NCBI GenBank assembly: GCA_032250905.1
Contig: JAVVEQ010000029.1
Coordinates: 1-46,113, forward strand
Source of the DNA: Desulfotignum sp032250905
GTDB lineage: Bacteria; Desulfobacterota; Desulfobacteria; Desulfobacterales; Desulfobacteraceae
Direction of reading: 5' to 3'
Length of the DNA: 46,113 nucleotides
Both the position numbers and the translations under genes were made by a program. The notes below the pieces were generated by a model that saw only the letters and a list, made by a program, of their open reading frames with translations, searched no databases and was not told where the DNA came from. Below, one piece after another: positions 44,265 through 46,113 of the stretch (position 1 is its first letter; each line of letters starts with the position of its first letter).

Positions 44265-46113
44265 ATGAATAAGAATACCCATGCCCGGAACCATGACAGC
44301 AACAGCACAGACCATGACAACAGTCAACAGAATCATGACGGTAACCACCAGAACCATGATGGCAACCACCAGGACCACGACCATGCAGATCACCATGCTC
44401 ACATGGTGGCTGACTTCAGGCGCAGGTTCTGGGTGTCATTCATTCTGGGAATTCCCGTTGTGCTGCTGTCTCCCATGATCCAGCAATTTATGGGGGTCAG
44501 CGGGCAATGGGATTTTCCAGGTGATGCCTATATCCAGTTCGGGTTTTCAACCATTGTCTTTTTCTATGGGGGATGGCCGTTTTTAACGGGTCTTGTTGAG
44601 GAACTCAAAGAAAAAAACCCGGGCATGATGACGCTGATCGGCCTGGCCATCACTATAGCATACACGTATAGTTCCGCAGTGGTTTTCGGCCTTAGGGGAA
44701 AAGTGTTTTTCTGGGAGCTTGCCACCCTGATCATCATCATGCTTTTGGGGCACTGGATGGAAATGCGCTCTGTAATGGGTGCTTCCGGTGCCCTTGAGGA
44801 ACTGGTCAAACTGATGCCGTCTACTGCCCTTCGCATCAACAAAGACGGTGACACCGAAGAAGTCAAAGTATCACAGCTGGAAAAAGGTGACCGGGTCGCT
44901 GTCAAACCCGGTGAAAAAATCCCCACCGACGGTGTCATCGCAGAGGGGCGGACCAGCATTGACGAATCCATGGTTACCGGTGAAAGCCGGCAGGTGGAAA
45001 AAACCACCGGCGACGAAGTCATCGGCGGCAGCATCAACGGTGATTCCGCCATCGATGTGGAAATCACAAAAACAGGTGGCGACACCTATCTTTCCCAGGT
45101 TGTCGACATGGTGAAAAAAGCACAGGAATCCAAATCAAGGGCCCAGAACACGGCCGACCGTGCCGCTTTCTGGCTGACCATCATTGCCCTGACTGCCGGC
45201 GGCATCACCCTGGGGGCCTGGCTCGGGGCAGGAAGGGAATTTGTTTTTTCCCTGGAACGGATGGTCACGGTGATGGTGATTACCTGTCCCCACGCCCTGG
45301 GTCTGGCGGTCCCCCTGGTGGTAGCGGTATCCACCGCCATGGCTGCAAAAAAAGGGCTGCTCATCAGGGACCGGACCGCTTTTGAACGGGCAAAAAATCT
45401 GGATGTGGTGGTGTTTGACAAAACCGGCACACTGACCCAGGGCCGTTTCGGGGTTTCTGACATTGTAAATTTTGGCGGTTTTTCTGATGACGACACGCTT
45501 TCCCTGGCAGCCGGCCTGGAAAGCCGTTCTGAACATGCCATTGCCAGAGGCATTGTTGCGGCGGCAAAAGACCGCAACATAGATATCCCCAAACCTGAAA
45601 ATTTTGAAGCCATTCCGGGAAAAGGGGCCAGGGCAAAGGTGTCTGGTAAAAATATCAAAGTGGTCAGTCCGGGTTTTTTAAAGGAACATGATATTGCTGT
45701 TGATGAAAGCCACCAGGACAAACTGGATCAGCTGGCAGGTGAAGGAAAGACCCTGGTGTATCTTCTGAAGGATGATCAGGTCGAAGCAGCGCTGGCTTTG
45801 GAGGATATGATCCGTGAATCGGCAAAAAAAGCCGTTTCCGGATTACAAAAGATGGGACTGAAGGTCATGATGCTCACCGGCGATTCTGCCGCAGTGGCAA
45901 AAACCGTTGCCGACCAGCTGAACCTGGATGACTATATGGCGGAAATTCTGCCAGATGAAAAATCGGACCAGATAAAAAAGATCAGACAGAAAAATCAGCG
46001 TGTGGCCATGGTGGGTGACGGGGTGAACGATGCCCCGGCCCTGGCTGAAGCGGATGTGGGCATTGCCATCGGCGCAGGCACGGATGTGGCCATGGAAGCA
46101 GCCGACATCGTGC
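44265..46113 (+). CDS. copB: CopB-type copper/silver P-type ATPase, 3' end outside window
   Basis: At least 616 aa; the frame runs off the window. The first ~47 residues are Asn/His/Asp-rich with two NHDGNHQ repeats and DHDHADHHAH, a metal-binding start typical of CopB. Membrane helices follow (from about 52), then the actuator domain with TGES. The ion-site helix has CPH (C341, H343 in VITCPHALGLAVPL), the P1B-3 signature. The phosphorylation site D385 is in DKTGTLT, and the hinge is MVGDGVNDAPALAEADVG. The expected role is export of Cu or Ag ions across the inner membrane. It starts 23 nt after the lipoprotein stop. Only the last helices are missing. Confidence 0.94.
   Translation, partial: MNKNTHARNHDSNSTDHDNSQQNHDGNHQNHDGNHQDHDHADHHAHMVADFRRRFWVSFILGIPVVLLSPMIQQFMGVSGQWDFPGDAYIQFGFSTIVFFYGGWPFLTGLVEELKEKNPGMMTLIGLAITIAYTYSSAVVFGLRGKVFFWELATLIIIMLLGHWMEMRSVMGASGALEELVKLMPSTALRINKDGDTEEVKVSQLEKGDRVAVKPGEKIPTDGVIAEGRTSIDESMVTGESRQVEKTTGDEVIGGSINGDSAIDVEITKTGGDTYLSQVVDMVKKAQESKSRAQNTADRAAFWLTIIALTAGGITLGAWLGAGREFVFSLERMVTVMVITCPHALGLAVPLVVAVSTAMAAKKGLLIRDRTAFERAKNLDVVVFDKTGTLTQGRFGVSDIVNFGGFSDDDTLSLAAGLESRSEHAIARGIVAAAKDRNIDIPKPENFEAIPGKGARAKVSGKNIKVVSPGFLKEHDIAVDESHQDKLDQLAGEGKTLVYLLKDDQVEAALALEDMIRESAKKAVSGLQKMGLKVMMLTGDSAAVAKTVADQLNLDDYMAEILPDEKSDQIKKIRQKNQRVAMVGDGVNDAPALAEADVGIAIGAGTDVAMEAADIV
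44331..44372 (+). repeat. 21-nt tandem repeat encoding NHDGNHQ twice
   Basis: Two neighbouring 21-nt units (44331-44351, 44352-44372) differ at three third-codon positions and encode the same seven residues in the metal-binding start of the copper ATPase. The synonymous differences show that the protein repeat is kept rather than newly made. Confidence 0.8.

Overview
The window holds about 35 protein-coding genes. They look like an accessory or stress-survival region of a mesophilic anaerobe. The gene mix (N-type ATPase, free-standing KaiB with a hybrid kinase, split YeeE pair, GH65 beside a trehalose-phosphatase fusion) and the codon style suggest Desulfobacterota, probably Desulfobacterales. 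That placement is inference, because the window has no rRNA or universal marker gene. I saw no tRNA, rRNA, CRISPR array, transposase or integrase.

Layout. (1) 33-12549, all minus strand: a long co-directional run from treX through treY, treZ, a small CBM48/AMPK-type glycan-binding protein, a coiled-coil protein, PEP synthase, PfkB, GAPDH, a SHOCT membrane protein and an exported coiled-coil protein. It joins central C3/C6 metabolism to conversion of glycogen into trehalose. (2) 12820-20223: a kinase-like/P-loop fusion, an SDR on the opposite strand, then a tight pair encoding a beta-phosphoglucomutase/trehalose-6-phosphatase fusion and a GH65 phosphorylase-type enzyme, followed by an internally deleted PolX/PHP gene. 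(3) 20550-28843: a soluble histidine kinase, an entericidin-like lipoprotein, a TolC-MFP-RND efflux operon, a decayed BON-domain gene and a NarL-type response regulator. (4) 29035-33152: OtsA, then KaiB overlapping a PAS-PAS-kinase-receiver hybrid. (5) 33163-39724, minus strand: a complete N-type ATPase operon in the order atpD-C-Q-R-B-E-F-A-G. (6) 39815-41207, minus strand: a 77-aa unknown protein, an EEP-family phosphohydrolase and the 3' remnant of an alkaline-phosphatase-superfamily gene. (7) 41439 to the end, plus strand: a tandem rhodanese, a two-gene YeeE/YedE transporter whose first gene needs a -1 shift at an A_AAA_AAC heptamer, an unknown lipoprotein, and a CopB-type copper P-ATPase cut by the window edge.

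How it fits together. Trehalose can be made from sugar nucleotides (OtsA plus the OtsB domain) or from glycogen-type glucans (TreX/TreY/TreZ). GH65 plus the beta-PGM domain could then return trehalose, or another alpha-glucobiose, to glucose-6-phosphate. Ion pumping (N-ATPase), efflux, copper export, sulfur handling and several signalling proteins add to the stress-resistance theme. The most unusual items are the frameshifted YeeE gene, the OtsB/beta-PGM fusion beside GH65, the KaiB-hybrid kinase pair without KaiC, the b-subunit with a delta-like tail and the c-subunit with two carboxylates, and three genes caught in decay (PolX, BON, phosphatase remnant).
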